From Blepharisma stoltei (Eukaryota; Ciliophora; Heterotrichea; Heterotrichida; Blepharismidae): 64,000 nt of DNA. How positions within the stretch are numbered: the stretch's first letter is position 1; every line of letters begins with the position of its first letter. The notes under the pieces were generated by a model. The model did not search any database. It was not told the origin of the DNA and saw only the letters and a program-made list of their open reading frames with translations. The DNA lies in assembly GCA_914767885.1 (NCBI GenBank), contig CAJZBQ010000041.1:186001-250000 (forward strand), in the 5' to 3' direction. Shown in pieces: positions 33,998 to 44,625 of this stretch. The translations under genes were made by a program, and so were the position numbers.

Positions 33998-34204
33998 TTA
34001 AAATGCTTATTCCTCACGATCCTCTATCGAACAATGGGCATTAAAAATTTTGAGTATTATAATTTTCATATAAAAATATTTTATGCACAAACACAAAAGA
34101 ATAAAGTATGTTATATATTAGTAAATATGCTATAAATCGGATTAGAGTTACATAGATCGATTACAAGATATATTCTCTAATATTAATTACTATTAAAAGA
34201 TAGG

Positions 34205-34316
34205 TAGTTTGATCTGAGGCAGGGGCATATTTTGATATATAAAAATCACTCGATCAAGAATTGAGTAATTTTCACAATTTTGGAAATTTTCAGTCAAGTA
34301 AGAGGGAGTTAATAAT
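34205..34316 (-). repeat. Decayed end of a family B element
   Basis: CACTCGATCAAGAATTGAG.. then a spacer with AATTTTGGAAATTTTCAGTCAA and AGAGGGAGTTAA, aligned with the two-TIR end of family B. It lies 7 bp from the stop of the TPR gene. Confidence 0.55.
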
Positions 34317-34322
34317 TTAAAG

Positions 34323-37300
34323 TTATTTATTCAAATTGGCTCTAATATTCTGAAGGCTTTCAAATTTTGCTTTAAAATTCTTTTTTTCAAGCTGCGGTAT
34401 TATTTCATTAATAATTTCTACGGCCAGCTCATTTTGGTTTGATTCCTGCAGTAAAATAATTTTCCAATAAAGTGCTTTGCACGCAGCATTTTCTTTGAAA
34501 CTTTCTTTTTTCTCATATCTTAATAACGATAAATAGTCTTCCAACGCACACAGTCCGTCATTAATATTTTGTCTATACTGGGCTGAATATTTGCCAATTT
34601 TATACAGAAATGTTGGGTCAGAGCTAACGGAAAATCCTGATAGTGAATTTGGCCCTGATGGGGTAGGAGTCATAATAGGTATCGGCTCCATGCTTTCAAG
34701 GTTTTCTTCATCTTCAGTTTTTATTGCCAGACTATTGAATTTTTTAAAGCTTTTGTGGGTCTTCATCACGTCACTAAAGTGGGCCACCTTTTTCCTCCCA
34801 TGAGCAGGCACAGATGGATCTGGTTGTGGAGCTGCCTCTTCTTCTAAAAATTTAAATAAAAATTCTCTGTTTGAATGGGGAATTTTCATTTTTTTGATAG
34901 AGTCAATATTTTTAGGCATCGTGATATTCATAAATGAGTTCCTAGGGCTCCCAAAGTTATAAAAATCTACTGAGTCTCGAGGGATTATAGAAGCTTGACT
35001 TATATCTTGGATAGTGTCTGAGTCTTTAAGTCGTTTTGTATAATTTAAAAAAATTAAATTATTATGCTGGCGATAACCGGGTAAATCCACTAGCCATCGC
35101 ACATCTTGGCTCCAAAATGTTACAATTTTGGATTTAGACTTGAATCATATGTCTAAGCGATAAGCTCTAGGGCAGTGCCACCTCCTGCAGGAAAGGCCAT
35201 GTGGTAGGCAAACCTGTCAAGCCCATCTGGCAGGGACAGGAATACCTTCAGACCTTTGGAGAAACTAAACCTCCCTCTTCGGCAAGGCTTCCCAAACCTA
35301 AAGGCCTATTTCAAAAGGGACAGAAGACCTGCTTTCAGCTTCGTAAGGATGCATCTGAACTGCTCCATAGGGAGTGCGCCTCAGAGTCATATTTCCGTAC
35401 AACTTCACCATTTTTATTTTTCTTTTTTGTATAAGGAATTTCTATATACGGGAGTATAGGGAATACCTTTGCCAAGCATTTTAAGGTAACTATAGCTTTT
35501 GAGACTTGCGAATTTTTGACTAAAATTTTTGCAAATAAAATATGTGCCCTCATTCACACTGGGGCTGGGACTTGGGAATTTTTACATTTTAATATCATTT
35601 CTTGTCCTATAGCTTTCATAGTTTTGTATTCTTTTTTCATTTCTAAATATTTAAGCAGCTGAAAATATGCAAGCATTTTGGTATTAGACATATATGCTGC
35701 AGATTCAAGCTCCCTTAAAGCATCTTCTTCAAGCCCTTGAGCCCACAGTAATTTAGCATGTAAAACTTCTCCTGTCAATTTTTGGTAAACTGAAATTTCT
35801 TTGCATAGCCTAAAGCACTTTTCCTGGTTTTCATTGACTAAATTATTTTTTAAAACATGCTCAATTTCTTCATAGGCTGCTATGTTTGGACCCATTTCTT
35901 GGATCATTCTTTTAAGCTCAGTCGATTTGCGTTTTTCAGAATGGTCTAAGTGCTTTAAAGAGTCTTTCATAGCATGATATGCTTCAATATGCTGCCGGCT
36001 TAACATATATGCTTTGGATAATCAATAATAAATACAGCCATAGCGATATTTATCAGAAAGCCTTAAAGTTTCTTGTAAGGCTCCTATAGCGCTGCCATTA
36101 AATGAAAGATCTTCTGACTTTGTACATATTCTTCCATAATGATATAAAAAAATAGGATAACTTGGATTTTCTATAAATTTTTGCTGCAAAATTTCTATTG
36201 CATTTTTTAGTTTTCCCATTTTATAGCAGCTTTTAGCGTAATTTATACAGAATAAGGTGTAATAGTGGGTGTACTCAGGGTCAGCAACTCTGATAAATCC
36301 TTCAAATGAAATATCAAGAGCTTGTTCATAGTCCTTTACAGTGTAATAATAATGCTGCCAGAGCTTGATATAAGCTTCAGGTCTATCAGGGTATCCATTA
36401 ACAAGCTCTTTAAGCACATGCAGCCCTTTTTGTCACTCTTTTTCGTCTTCAAATAGTATTTCGCTCCAAGCCAGATATCCATAATAGTCATCAATTTCTT
36501 TGATTTGATAAGCAAAATATTTAGGTAAATCAATATTAGTATCTACAGAAAACACCTTTTTTATGGAAATTTCCATAAGTGCCCAAAGCACTTCCAGCTG
36601 TTTTTCAGCTGTGCTCAAAACTTTATATGAGTCTTTATAAACATTTTTGGGCTCTTCTTTTTCTCGGTTTCCACAGCAAATTAGACCTATTTATGGGTTA
36701 CTGTCTAAGAAGGAAGGACTTGGAGGGGCTTGCTTTTCTGAGCGGCGATCATTGGGAAGTCTCATATTCAAAGCTATGTATGCCTAATAAGAGAGGCTAA
36801 TATCATAAAATAAGCAGAAAATGCTAGTTTTTTCTATTAAATAAGGCTTTTATTCAATATTAATGCATTTATTTCTATAACTTGGCATACCAAAGATTAT
36901 AAATTGTATCTTGAGGCATTATTGATAAAGCTTTCTTAATATGCTGAATAGCCACAACATACTTCCCCTCATGTGCCATAAGCCTTCCTAGCCCAAAATA
37001 TGCTTCATGCGATTTTTCGCTCTTATTCAGCATTTCTGTGAAAACAACCTTACACTCCTGAAGCTCATAGTCTGGAATCGTATTTTGGACGCCTTTATTT
37101 TTTACAATAAACCAAGAAAAACACGAATTTTGGTCAATCACAACCTCAGTTTCAGTCCTTTCATTTTCTGGGTTTACAGGCATCTCAATACGCTGTTTTC
37201 TTAATTCTTCAAGCTGCTGTTGTGCCATTTCGTTAAATTTCTCTGAGTTATACTGAGAAAGCCTTGGGGAGTCTGAGATTCCTCTATATAGAATTTACAG

Positions 37301-38104
37301 CTTGGATTTTATTGCTTTATTTCTGGAAGAAACCTTTATTTGAGATTTACAAATTTTTACGAATTCTTCTGGGGTGTATTCTAATGGGCGAGTATCTTCT
37401 GTCATTTTGAAGCGAGAAATTCCAATGCTATGCCGCTGATCGTTTTCATCAGGAAGGGAATCTTAATCTTAATCTTAATTAACATTAGAAGGCGTCTGCC
37501 GTTTTGATTACGCAGTCACCACGGACCCCTAGGGGTTCACCTGCTTTGCGGCGCGGTCCTAGTAGCCATAAAGACTGCCAAGAGGGCACACGTCTACTCC
37601 TTCCCCGCGTATAGCGGCTAGGTGTTGAGTGGGCGGCTATGGACTTCTGCGGCCTGCTGCTTGGGTTGACGAGAGTTGGCTTTCCGAAATTCCAAAAAAT
37701 GGAATTTCTGGTCACCTTTCGGCATTAAGGGAAATTCCAAGTCCTGGGACGTAAACGCCCAGTTTCACGATAGGGAGTTGCCCGAGTGGTCTAGGCATTG
37801 CCTGTAGACTCCGCTGGGCTTCCCCTTTCCAAACCTAGACACCCTTACCTCTCGGGGATAAAATCCATTCTGGTAGTTGGACATGGGCCAGGCTCTGCTC
37901 TGCAGAATTGCTTACCATGGCTTTGTTGCCCATTTCCTGAATGGCAAAACCTTGCCGGATATAATTAAAATATGAGTCGAGTATGTGTGGCGGGAGGCCA
38001 CATCCAGACGAAGACGCCATATTTTTAATTATATCAGGAAGGGAATCAAGGTTTTTATAGTCGCCTTGGCTGTTGTCTGTAGGCACACTTTCAGCCACGT
38101 ACAT
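34323..38104 (-). CDS. Large TPR protein, 904 residues
   Basis: The model removes three insertions (585, 196, 271 bp) and one 15-nt intron, giving an open 904-residue frame. Many helical TPR-like repeats run from about residue 100 to 560 (AYFGLGRLMAHEGKYVVAIQ, YIKLWQHYYYTVKDYEQALD, INYAKSCYKMGKLKNAIEIL, FLYHYGRICTKSED..). A Ser/Pro-rich linker (about 640-790) and a short C-terminal helical repeat (YWKIILLQESNQNELAVEII) follow. It resembles BBS4-type or ciliary TPR scaffolds only in general form; I do not assign a family. Several Trp are TGA (EKEWQKG, IYYWLSKAY). Confidence 0.75.
35160..35430 (-). mobile_element. S1 retroposon-like insertion in TPR gene
   Basis: 271 bp flanked by ATAAG (gene strand CTTAT). 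On the gene strand it starts AAAAATGGTGAAGTTGTACG. Similar to the copies at 19388 and 39105 (CTCCCTATGGAGCAG, CTTCCCAAACCTAAAGGCC). Removal joins YIEIPY to RLDIWFKSK. Confidence 0.8.
36682..36877. other. 196-bp IES in TPR gene
   Basis: TA-bounded. Removal joins YNLWYAKL to ICCGNREKEEPKN. Its interior is AT-rich near 36790-36877, GC-richer near 36690-36780. Confidence 0.75.
37284..37298 (-). other. 15-nt intron in TPR gene
   Basis: GTAAATTCTATATAG on the gene strand, splitting a Leu codon; removal eliminates TAA and continues GISDSPRLSQ. Confidence 0.85.
37463..38047 (-). mobile_element. S2 SINE-like insertion in TPR gene
   Basis: 585 bp flanked by the 15-bp repeat ATCAGGAAGGGAATC (37448-37462 and 38033-38047). 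On the gene strand it ends GTTAATTAAGATTAAGATTA. A tRNA-like string (TTGCCCGAGTGGTCTAGGC) lies at about 37766 on the opposite strand. Removal of one repeat plus the insert gives NLDSLPDENDQRHSIGISRF. Confidence 0.85.
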
Positions 38105-38227
38105 TTATAAATTTTTAGATAATGTGAGGGTTATTAATTTTAGGTAAAAATATTTAGAATTTAGGGAAATTGGCATATTATAAACTTATTCGTTTTACTT
38201 CAATTAGGTTTCTGACTAAGAAATAAC

Positions 38228-38536
38228 TAACTCCCCACCCTCCGTGAGCGAACAAAAAAAATTTTTTGTTTATTTTTAAAATTTATATATATAAATTTTC
38301 TATTAAAATTTGTTTTTTAATTAAAAAATTCTAGTTCTAAAAATTGAGAAGTAAAAAGTAAGTTAATTTGTTTTAAAATGCAAAATGTTTAAAATTAAAC
38401 AGAATTAACTATAGATTTCATTATAATAATAAATAATCATTCATATATCAAATTAATTTTTTTTCGCTCACGGAGGGTGGGGTTTAGGACAAAAAATAGG
38501 GATTTTTCTAATGGTTTTGTTTGCTCACGGAGGGAG
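38228..38536 (-). mobile_element. Family A MITE, copy A4 (inverted)
   Basis: 309 bp, TA to TA. The hairpin end is reduced on the left (CACCCTCCGTGAGCGAACAAA); the two-copy end with its TAGGGATTTTTCTAATGG spacer is on the right. Intergenic, between the divergent TPR and helicase genes. Confidence 0.85.
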
Positions 38537-38929
38537 TAAGAGGTTGACTTATATATATTAATTTTATTTGTTGCTGAATCAATTATATATAAGCTTAAAT
38601 AGTCAGATATGCGTTTTTAAGTTATTTGTGCTTGTTGAATTTGTTGTAAATTTGCAATGGCAGAAAATATTGACTAATAATTTTTTATGAATTTACGGCG
38701 CATTTAAGGAAAATATTATTTTATTTATCATCTAAATTAAGTTAAATTGCCTATAAAACAGCTCAAAACTAGCGAAATTACCATAATGAGAAATTGATTT
38801 AATATAATAGCTATGCTTAGTTTATGTTTCTAATCAAAATTATTTTTATTGTATTTTTACTTCCTTGGGCTTTTTTCAAAAGTCTATTCCGATTATGTAA
38901 ATAGATTTATATGGCTTTATGGCATTAAA

Positions 38930-41475
38930 ATGTCTAATTGGGAGGAATTAGGGCTAAATCCAACTTTATCACAAATCATCTCAGAGAAATTTGGCTTTGC
39001 AAAACCTACACCAGTCCAAAAAGCTGGCATCCCTTTGTTTATCGGAAACAAAGACATATGCGTAGAATCATGCACAGGATCGGGCAAAACTCTTACCTTC
39101 CTTCAAAAAATCATAGGGTGATGTACGAAAATTGGATTCTGAGGCTCACTCTCTATGGAGTAGGTAGGTAAGATCCATCCTGAAGAAACTATAAACAGGG
39201 TCTCTGTCCTTTTTGAAGTTAGCCTTCTGGTTTGGGAAGCTTCGCCGAAGAGAAGTTTTGTTTCTCCCCCGAGGCCTTCCTGCCTCTACCAGATTGACTA
39301 GACAGGTTTTGATTACCTCATGGCTTTCCCTTGCAGGCACTATCGGGGCACCCTACAGACGGTGGCCCTAACATAAGGAGATAATCCCTTGGGCAGGCGC
39401 TTCAGGCCGGAAATCCAAAATGCGGCCTTTTGAAGCCAAGATAGGCGACAGCTAGTGGGTTTACCCTCTTATGGCTAAAATAACTTTTAACTTAACTAGC
39501 CTTCCTTCTTCCAATTTTCCACAAATTGATGGAACAAGGCCCAATCAAAGGTACTTTTGGAATAATTCTTGCTCCAGCTAGAGAGCTCGCAAACCAAATC
39601 CACGAAGTCGCAGTCAAAATTAATGAAAACCTTGAAAATCCATATTCACTCCAATGCCTTATTGGAGGCCACTCAAAGCCAGAAGATATCGAAAAAATTG
39701 AAAATCAAGGAGCAAATATTATTATTGCAACCCCTGGAAGAATTTTGGATTTATTAAATATAAGTGATTTAATTATTTTGAAAGACCTTGGAGTTCTTGT
39801 TTTAGACGAAGCTGATCGTTTATTAGACCTTGGGTTTAAAGAGTCCATACATTTTGTTATTGACAAGCTTCCTAAACAGAGAAGAACTGGGCTGTTTTCT
39901 GCAACCATGACAACCCAAGTCGAAGAATTGATAAAAGCTGGACTCAGAAACCCTGCTTATATTACAATTAAAGTAAAATCACAGATATCTAGCACAAAAT
40001 CTGGCTCAGTAAAGCATGAGCTTCCTAAAGGATTAACAAATTACTATATGAGCTTCCATAATTATTTACTCCCCCTTCTGTGAGAGGACAAAGTCATTGG
40101 AAAAATTCCTATTTTTGGGTAAAACCCACCCTCTGCGAGCGAATTTTGATATATAAGTAATAATTATTATAATGAAATATCTAGCTAATTTTGTTTAATT
40201 TTAAACATCTTGCATATTAAAACATAAATTTTTACAAATTAAATTAATATTTGCTTTAAAATTATTTCGAATATGGATTTTTTAAATTTTGAAAACAATT
40301 ACTATAAAATATAATTTTTTTAAAATAAAACATATTAATCCCTCTGCGAGCAAGCAAAGTTTTTTTGTTCGCTCACGGAGGGAGTTAGAAAAACTCCCAG
40401 CATTATGCAATTTTTTAATTGCCCATCAAGAGGAAAGGATCATTATTTTTTTTGCAACCTGTGCAAGCACGAATTTTTATAAGTGTTTATTGTCAAGGCT
40501 GCCTCAATTAAATAGGCTAAAAATTATGAGGCTTCATGGCCAAATGAAGCAAAATCAACGTGAAAAAGTGTATAAAGAATTTGACGAGTCAGAAAAAGGA
40601 GTATTATTGACAACTGATTTAATTGCAAGAGGGATCGATTTTCCGAATGTAAATTGGATTATACAGTATGATCCTCCTCAAAATCCAGATTTTTTTGTGC
40701 ATAGGATAGGAAGAACTGCAAGGGCAAATAAAATTGGCCAGACATTGATTTTTTTGATTGAAAATGAGCTAACTTTTCTTGAGTTTATGAGGCTGAGAAA
40801 TATTGATTTAGAAAACACAAGCGTTGGTTTAGATTTTGATCATGACCAAGCAAGCCAAACTGTAATTGAAGATAGAGAAGTTTATGATAAAGCTCAGCGA
40901 GCTTTTGTTGCTTATATAAGATACTACAAAGAGCATCAGCTGCATTACATTTTTGAGCTAAAACATTTACTCCATAAATAATTTATTTAAAAAAAATTAT
41001 TTATATATAAAAAAAATTATTTTTTAATTATTTTTATTAATAGAGAAATTTAGACATTGGATTTTTAGCTCGATCCTTTTATTTATTACGCATTCCTCGT
41101 GTAAAAGAAATCTTGGGTAAAGAAATTCCAAACTTTATCCAATCAGATATAGACCCATCCACCATCACATACAAAGACCCTATAAAAGAATCAATCCGCC
41201 AAAAAGAATTAAAGCGCAAAGAAGAAGAATTACTAGAAAAACAAAAAGCTAAACAAAAACTCAACAAAAAATCCGAAAAATTCCCAAGAAAAAGATCAAG
41301 GACAGAAAAAAGAGAAGCCAAGCGAAAAGCAATTGAAGAAGACTGGGACGAGCTCGGCGCTGAAGAACGAATTATTAAAAAAATTAAAAAAGGCAAAATG
41401 ACTGACCCTGACGTGGTCAACTACATAGAAGGCTGCCCGAAGATAAAATCCTTATTCAGGAAGAAAAAACACTAA
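38930..41475 (+). CDS. DEAD-box RNA helicase, SPB4/DDX55-like
   Basis: 579 residues after removing three insertions (404, 319, 83 bp). Q motif FAKPTPVQKAGIP; Walker A SCTGSGKT; PARELANQ (Ia); GG; TPGRIL (Ib); VLDEAD (II); SAT (III); then IIFFATCAS (IV), TTDLIARGID (V), HRIGRTARA (VI). A C-terminal extension AFVAYIRYYKEHQLHYIFELKHL..RSFYLLRIPRVKE and a Lys-rich tail are typical of SPB4/DDX55, which acts in 60S ribosome assembly in the nucleolus. Each insertion falls in a different conserved segment, and each junction yields canonical helicase text. The preferred ATG at 38930 gives MSNWEELGL. Confidence 0.93.
39105..39508 (+). mobile_element. S1 retroposon-like insertion in helicase gene
   Basis: 404 bp flanked by CCTTCCTTC (39096-39104, 39500-39508); the repeat has no TA. 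On the gene strand it begins AAAAAATCATAGGGTGATGT. The body aligns with the copies at 19388 and 35160 (CTCTCTATGGAGTAGG, CTCTTCGGCGAAGCTTCCC on either strand). Removal restores GKTLTFLLPIFHKL, a canonical helicase segment. Confidence 0.87.
40067..40385 (+). mobile_element. Family A MITE, copy A5, in helicase gene
   Basis: 319 bp, starts TACTCCCCCTTCTGTGAGAG and ends with the hairpin GTTCGCTCACGGAGGGAGTTA. Removal joins MSFHNYL to EKLPALCNF exactly. Confidence 0.93.
40968..41050. other. 83-bp IES in helicase gene
   Basis: Almost pure A+T, starts TACTCCATAAATAA. Removal joins FELKHL to DIGFLARSFYLLR. Confidence 0.9.
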
Positions 41476-41490
41476 CTGATATAGAATTTT

Positions 41491-42513
41491 TTACTCTAAA
41501 AGTTCTTTAGACTGGTCTTCTAAGTGCTTCAAGACTTCATTGACAGTTCCTTTCCATTCTCCTAGTCTTTGTTGAATTAAGTGAACTCTTGATGAGTCTA
41601 AAACTCTTGGCTGAAGCCACGTTACCCTCACTGTCTTGCTGACCTCATCAATTTCTCCTTTAATTAGTTCTAGTGCCATAGCTTTCATTAGCAGCCATTC
41701 TATTTCATTTTCTGGGACGTCCATAACTCCTCCTAGCTCATTAAATTCTAGCAGCCATTTATCGTTTTTAAAGATATATTCCATAAGAGCCAAAATCCTG
41801 ACTTTTCTGATAAGCTCAGGCGTTTTTAACTCCTGAGGGAAGCTTGGGAATCTGGCTTCGATTTCTCTGACGTTGCCTTGGTCGGATAAATGTAAAAGCT
41901 CATAAATCCAATGGTGTTTGCTGCCTTCAAGGGATTTAAACAAAGGCTGCTGCATAAGTTCTCCTAGATTGTATATTTTTTCAGCGACAAGAACGGCGAC
42001 TGCAAGCTGAAAAGCCAAGTTTTCTCTATCTTTTACGTCTTCAGGAGAAGTGTAGGCTAGATATTGCAAACTATAGCGGTAAAACAGCTCAGGGTTCTTT
42101 TTAGCTTTATGAACTTCAGCTAGGGCTCCATATAGATGAGAATATAAGACGCTGTCTAAGTCTGATAGCACTTCGACTTCTTTTTGGGCAGCTTCTAACA
42201 TTTGTGTTGCTTCAGACAAATTGCCTTGTTTCAATGACTGGCTCCCGATCGCAATTCTCAATAAAAGTCCTGACTGTATATCAGTCGCCTGCACATTTTC
42301 TAGAAATACGCGGGCTGATGCAGGGTCTTGCCACTCTGACGCTTTAATTGCAAGAATCACAAGTTTTACCTGATTGAGTCTTTCCGAAAACTGGATTATA
42401 TGAGGCCAAATATTGCTAAGCACTGTCCCATCTAAAGTTAACAGTTTTTCTGTAAGTTCATGCCAAAGCCTTTTTTCATAAAGCGCTCTGATATCAGGAG
42501 CTAATTGTTCCAT
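41491..42513 (-). CDS. 26S proteasome non-ATPase subunit RPN9 (PSMD13)
   Basis: 340 residues from MEQLAPDIRALYEKRLWHELTEKL. Helical repeats lead into a PCI domain near the C-terminus (LLMKAMALELIKGEIDEVSKTVRVTWLQPRVLD). EFRLNQVKLV..ATQMLEAAQKEVEVL and YYRYSLQYLAYT-like segments match RPN9. It is a lid subunit, structural rather than catalytic. An upstream in-frame ATG at 42564 exists but would overlap the divergent Thg1 gene by 45 bp; the 42513 start fits the family length better. No IES or intron. Trp are TGG in this gene. Confidence 0.9.
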   Translation of the reverse strand: MEQLAPDIRALYEKRLWHELTEKLLTLDGTVLSNIWPHIIQFSERLNQVKLVILAIKASEWQDPASARVFLENVQATDIQSGLLLRIAIGSQSLKQGNLSEATQMLEAAQKEVEVLSDLDSVLYSHLYGALAEVHKAKKNPELFYRYSLQYLAYTSPEDVKDRENLAFQLAVAVLVAEKIYNLGELMQQPLFKSLEGSKHHWIYELLHLSDQGNVREIEARFPSFPQELKTPELIRKVRILALMEYIFKNDKWLLEFNELGGVMDVPENEIEWLLMKAMALELIKGEIDEVSKTVRVTWLQPRVLDSSRVHLIQQRLGEWKGTVNEVLKHLEDQSKELLE

Positions 42514-42519
42514 ATTATA

Positions 42520-43227
42520 ATGGCAAAATCCAGACAAGAGTACGTCAAAAATTTTGAGGTCCACAGTACAATTTTGCCATCAACCTGAATGGTAGCAAGG
42601 CTTGATGGGAATTCTTTTACAAAATTCTGCGAAACCCATGGATTTGTGAAGCCTAATGATATAAGGGCGCTATCTCTTATGAATGAAGCAGCAATATATG
42701 TATGTAAGCAGCTTCCTGATATTGTGGTTGCATATGGACAATCAGATGAGTATAGCTTTATTTTTAGTAAAAAATCGAACGTGTATGGGAGGAGGATTGA
42801 AAAAATTTTAAGTATTGTGATTTCAATGTTTACAAGTGCTTATGTTTATAATTGGAATAGGTTTTTTGACATCCCATTGCAGCATCCACCTGTTTTTGAT
42901 GGAAGAATTGTATGCTATCCGAATGATGAAATTATGATGGACTATATGCGATGAAGACAAGCCGATTGCCATGTGAATAATCTTTATAATACAATTTTCT
43001 GGGCTATTGTACATAGTGGAAAAACTACTACAGAAGCCCATGAACAGCTAAAAGGGTCTACAAGTGCAGTCAAAAATGAAAGGCTTTTTACAGAGTTTGG
43101 GATTAATTATAATAATGAGCCTGAGATTTTTAGGAAAGGAACTGCTCTGATAAAGCCATTGTATGAGCCTACACATGAGGATGTGTTCAAAGAAGAATTC
43201 TATAGAAATCATGGGATTATTGAATAA
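42520..43227 (+). CDS. tRNA-His guanylyltransferase (Thg1)
   Basis: 235 residues from [32 protein letters not shown] carries the first metal Asp (W is TGA); [11 protein letters not shown] carries the second acidic pair; then [20 protein letters not shown] and the [21 protein letters not shown] block typical of Thg1. It adds G-1 to tRNA-His in the 3'-5' direction. The first ATG lies 6 bp from the RPN9 start on the other strand. The protein is slightly shorter than yeast Thg1. No insertion. Confident. Confidence 0.93.
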
Positions 43228-44625
43228 ATTAAATTTATTTTATAGTTAAAATGGAAGAGAAAATATTGCTAGATCCTAAGTTGGAGAATTAGTGGGATTT
43301 TAGTTGGAACCTCCTGAAAACAAGCACAATAGTAAACAGCGACGAAACTGTTTTGGAGACCGTAAAAAACAAGGCAGCTAAAAAACTCGCAAAATTGGAA
43401 GTGTATTCAGAAAGGGGATACCATGTTATAATTATTTTACATACTGTTATAGTTTTGAAATGATAATCAATCAAATTGCGCCTTCCTTTATTATTTGGCT
43501 ATAAATTTAGCTTTAAAATTTTTTGCCGTTTTTATAAAATTTTTTGATTGCTTTGCCTCTTCCAATTTTTCCTTTCCCAAAATAGTTCAAGTTTTTTATA
43601 TCTTAAATCAACCTCCAAGCTGAATCCAATCCCTAGAGCAGGTCCTCATCAGACAGAAAGAATCTTAATCGCCAGTCTATTGCAGAATTGAAGAATGCAA
43701 AAATTAGCATTTTTTAAAAAGAGACTATCTTTTAATTTAATTTATCCTTAATTTCTGCAATTTAACTAAAAACTAGGATAATTTGGGTAGACTAGCGGTA
43801 ATGATGGCTGCTGTTCTGAATGCTTATACGGCATAATAAAGTGACTCGGCTTGAGAGAAATTAGTTATGATAATTTTTTCTCACTTATGAAATTTTATAT
43901 ATAGAAGTTGCCCGATGATGGCGCATTGAGCGCCCTCATCGAGCAACCTCTATATATATTAGCATTTCTTGCCCATATGTCTTCGTAAGAGCACCTTCTT
44001 CAATGCGATTACGCCCATTTAACTTGCATCTCTCCTCCTTTTGAGTCCGATGAGCAGGTTTACTTCCATCTTGCCTGAGATGATCGACCTCTCTGCCGAC
44101 TTCGAATCATGCAGGAACTTGTGAGGTCTAGACTGCCCAGTCTTCGTCTTACACGCCTTAATGATGGTCCATCTTGCCAGCAATGTTATCCCAGGATCCT
44201 AAGGCAAGTTGACCCGATCGTAGAGCTTGGCTGAAGAAACGCTCCTGGCTAAGTTAGGCAACAATATTAACTTAATAAAGGTCGGTCAAACTAATATTTC
44301 TGTAAGCAATATTTTTCTCACTTTTGCACAACAGCAATGGTTTAACCTTAGTTGCATAAGGCTAGAGGAAATGCTCCAAAAACAATGAAAAGGTTCGGGA
44401 TTTTCCCCTCAGAACACCTGAGGAAGGTGACCAAAGGAGGAACAAGCACAGAAGCTGAGCTAGACAGTGTGACGTCATATCCACTGGGTGAGATGTGCAA
44501 CCAGGTTGGTAGGGCTATTGCTTTAGAATTCCTATCCATGTGATGCGCCATTTAAGTGCTAGGATGATTTGTGACAATACTCGTTGACAGACCAATTCTC
44601 TTTACTGTAAGTGGCACTTGACACC
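43228..44625. other. Intergenic stretch with repeats and a possible small gene
   Basis: 43249-43470 reads MEEKILLDPKLEN, TAG, WDFSWNLLKTSTIVNSDET.. to TAA: protein-like but stopped and with no intron to explain it. Palindromic element 4 is at 43899-43957. 43980-44290 and 44350-44620 are GC-richer and retroposon-like; the 44352-44543 open frame lies in the second block and is not supported as a gene. Confidence 0.4.
43899..43957. repeat. Palindromic element 4
   Basis: Short hairpin: TATATAGAAGTTGCCCGATG.. pairs with ..CATCGAGCAACCTCTATATA, loop ATTGA. Same TATATA borders as the longer palindromes. Confidence 0.75.

Noticed and set aside
37760-37830. tRNA-Ser/Leu gene
   Set aside because: Only an A-box-like string and part of an anticodon arm are present; no T arm or acceptor pairing follows, and it lies within a retroposon-like insertion.
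42514-42564. Upstream ATG of RPN9
   Set aside because: It would overlap the Thg1 N-terminus and adds residues not typical of RPN9.
44352-44543. 63-codon ORF as a gene
   Set aside because: It lies in a GC-rich retroposon-like block with competing open frames on both strands.
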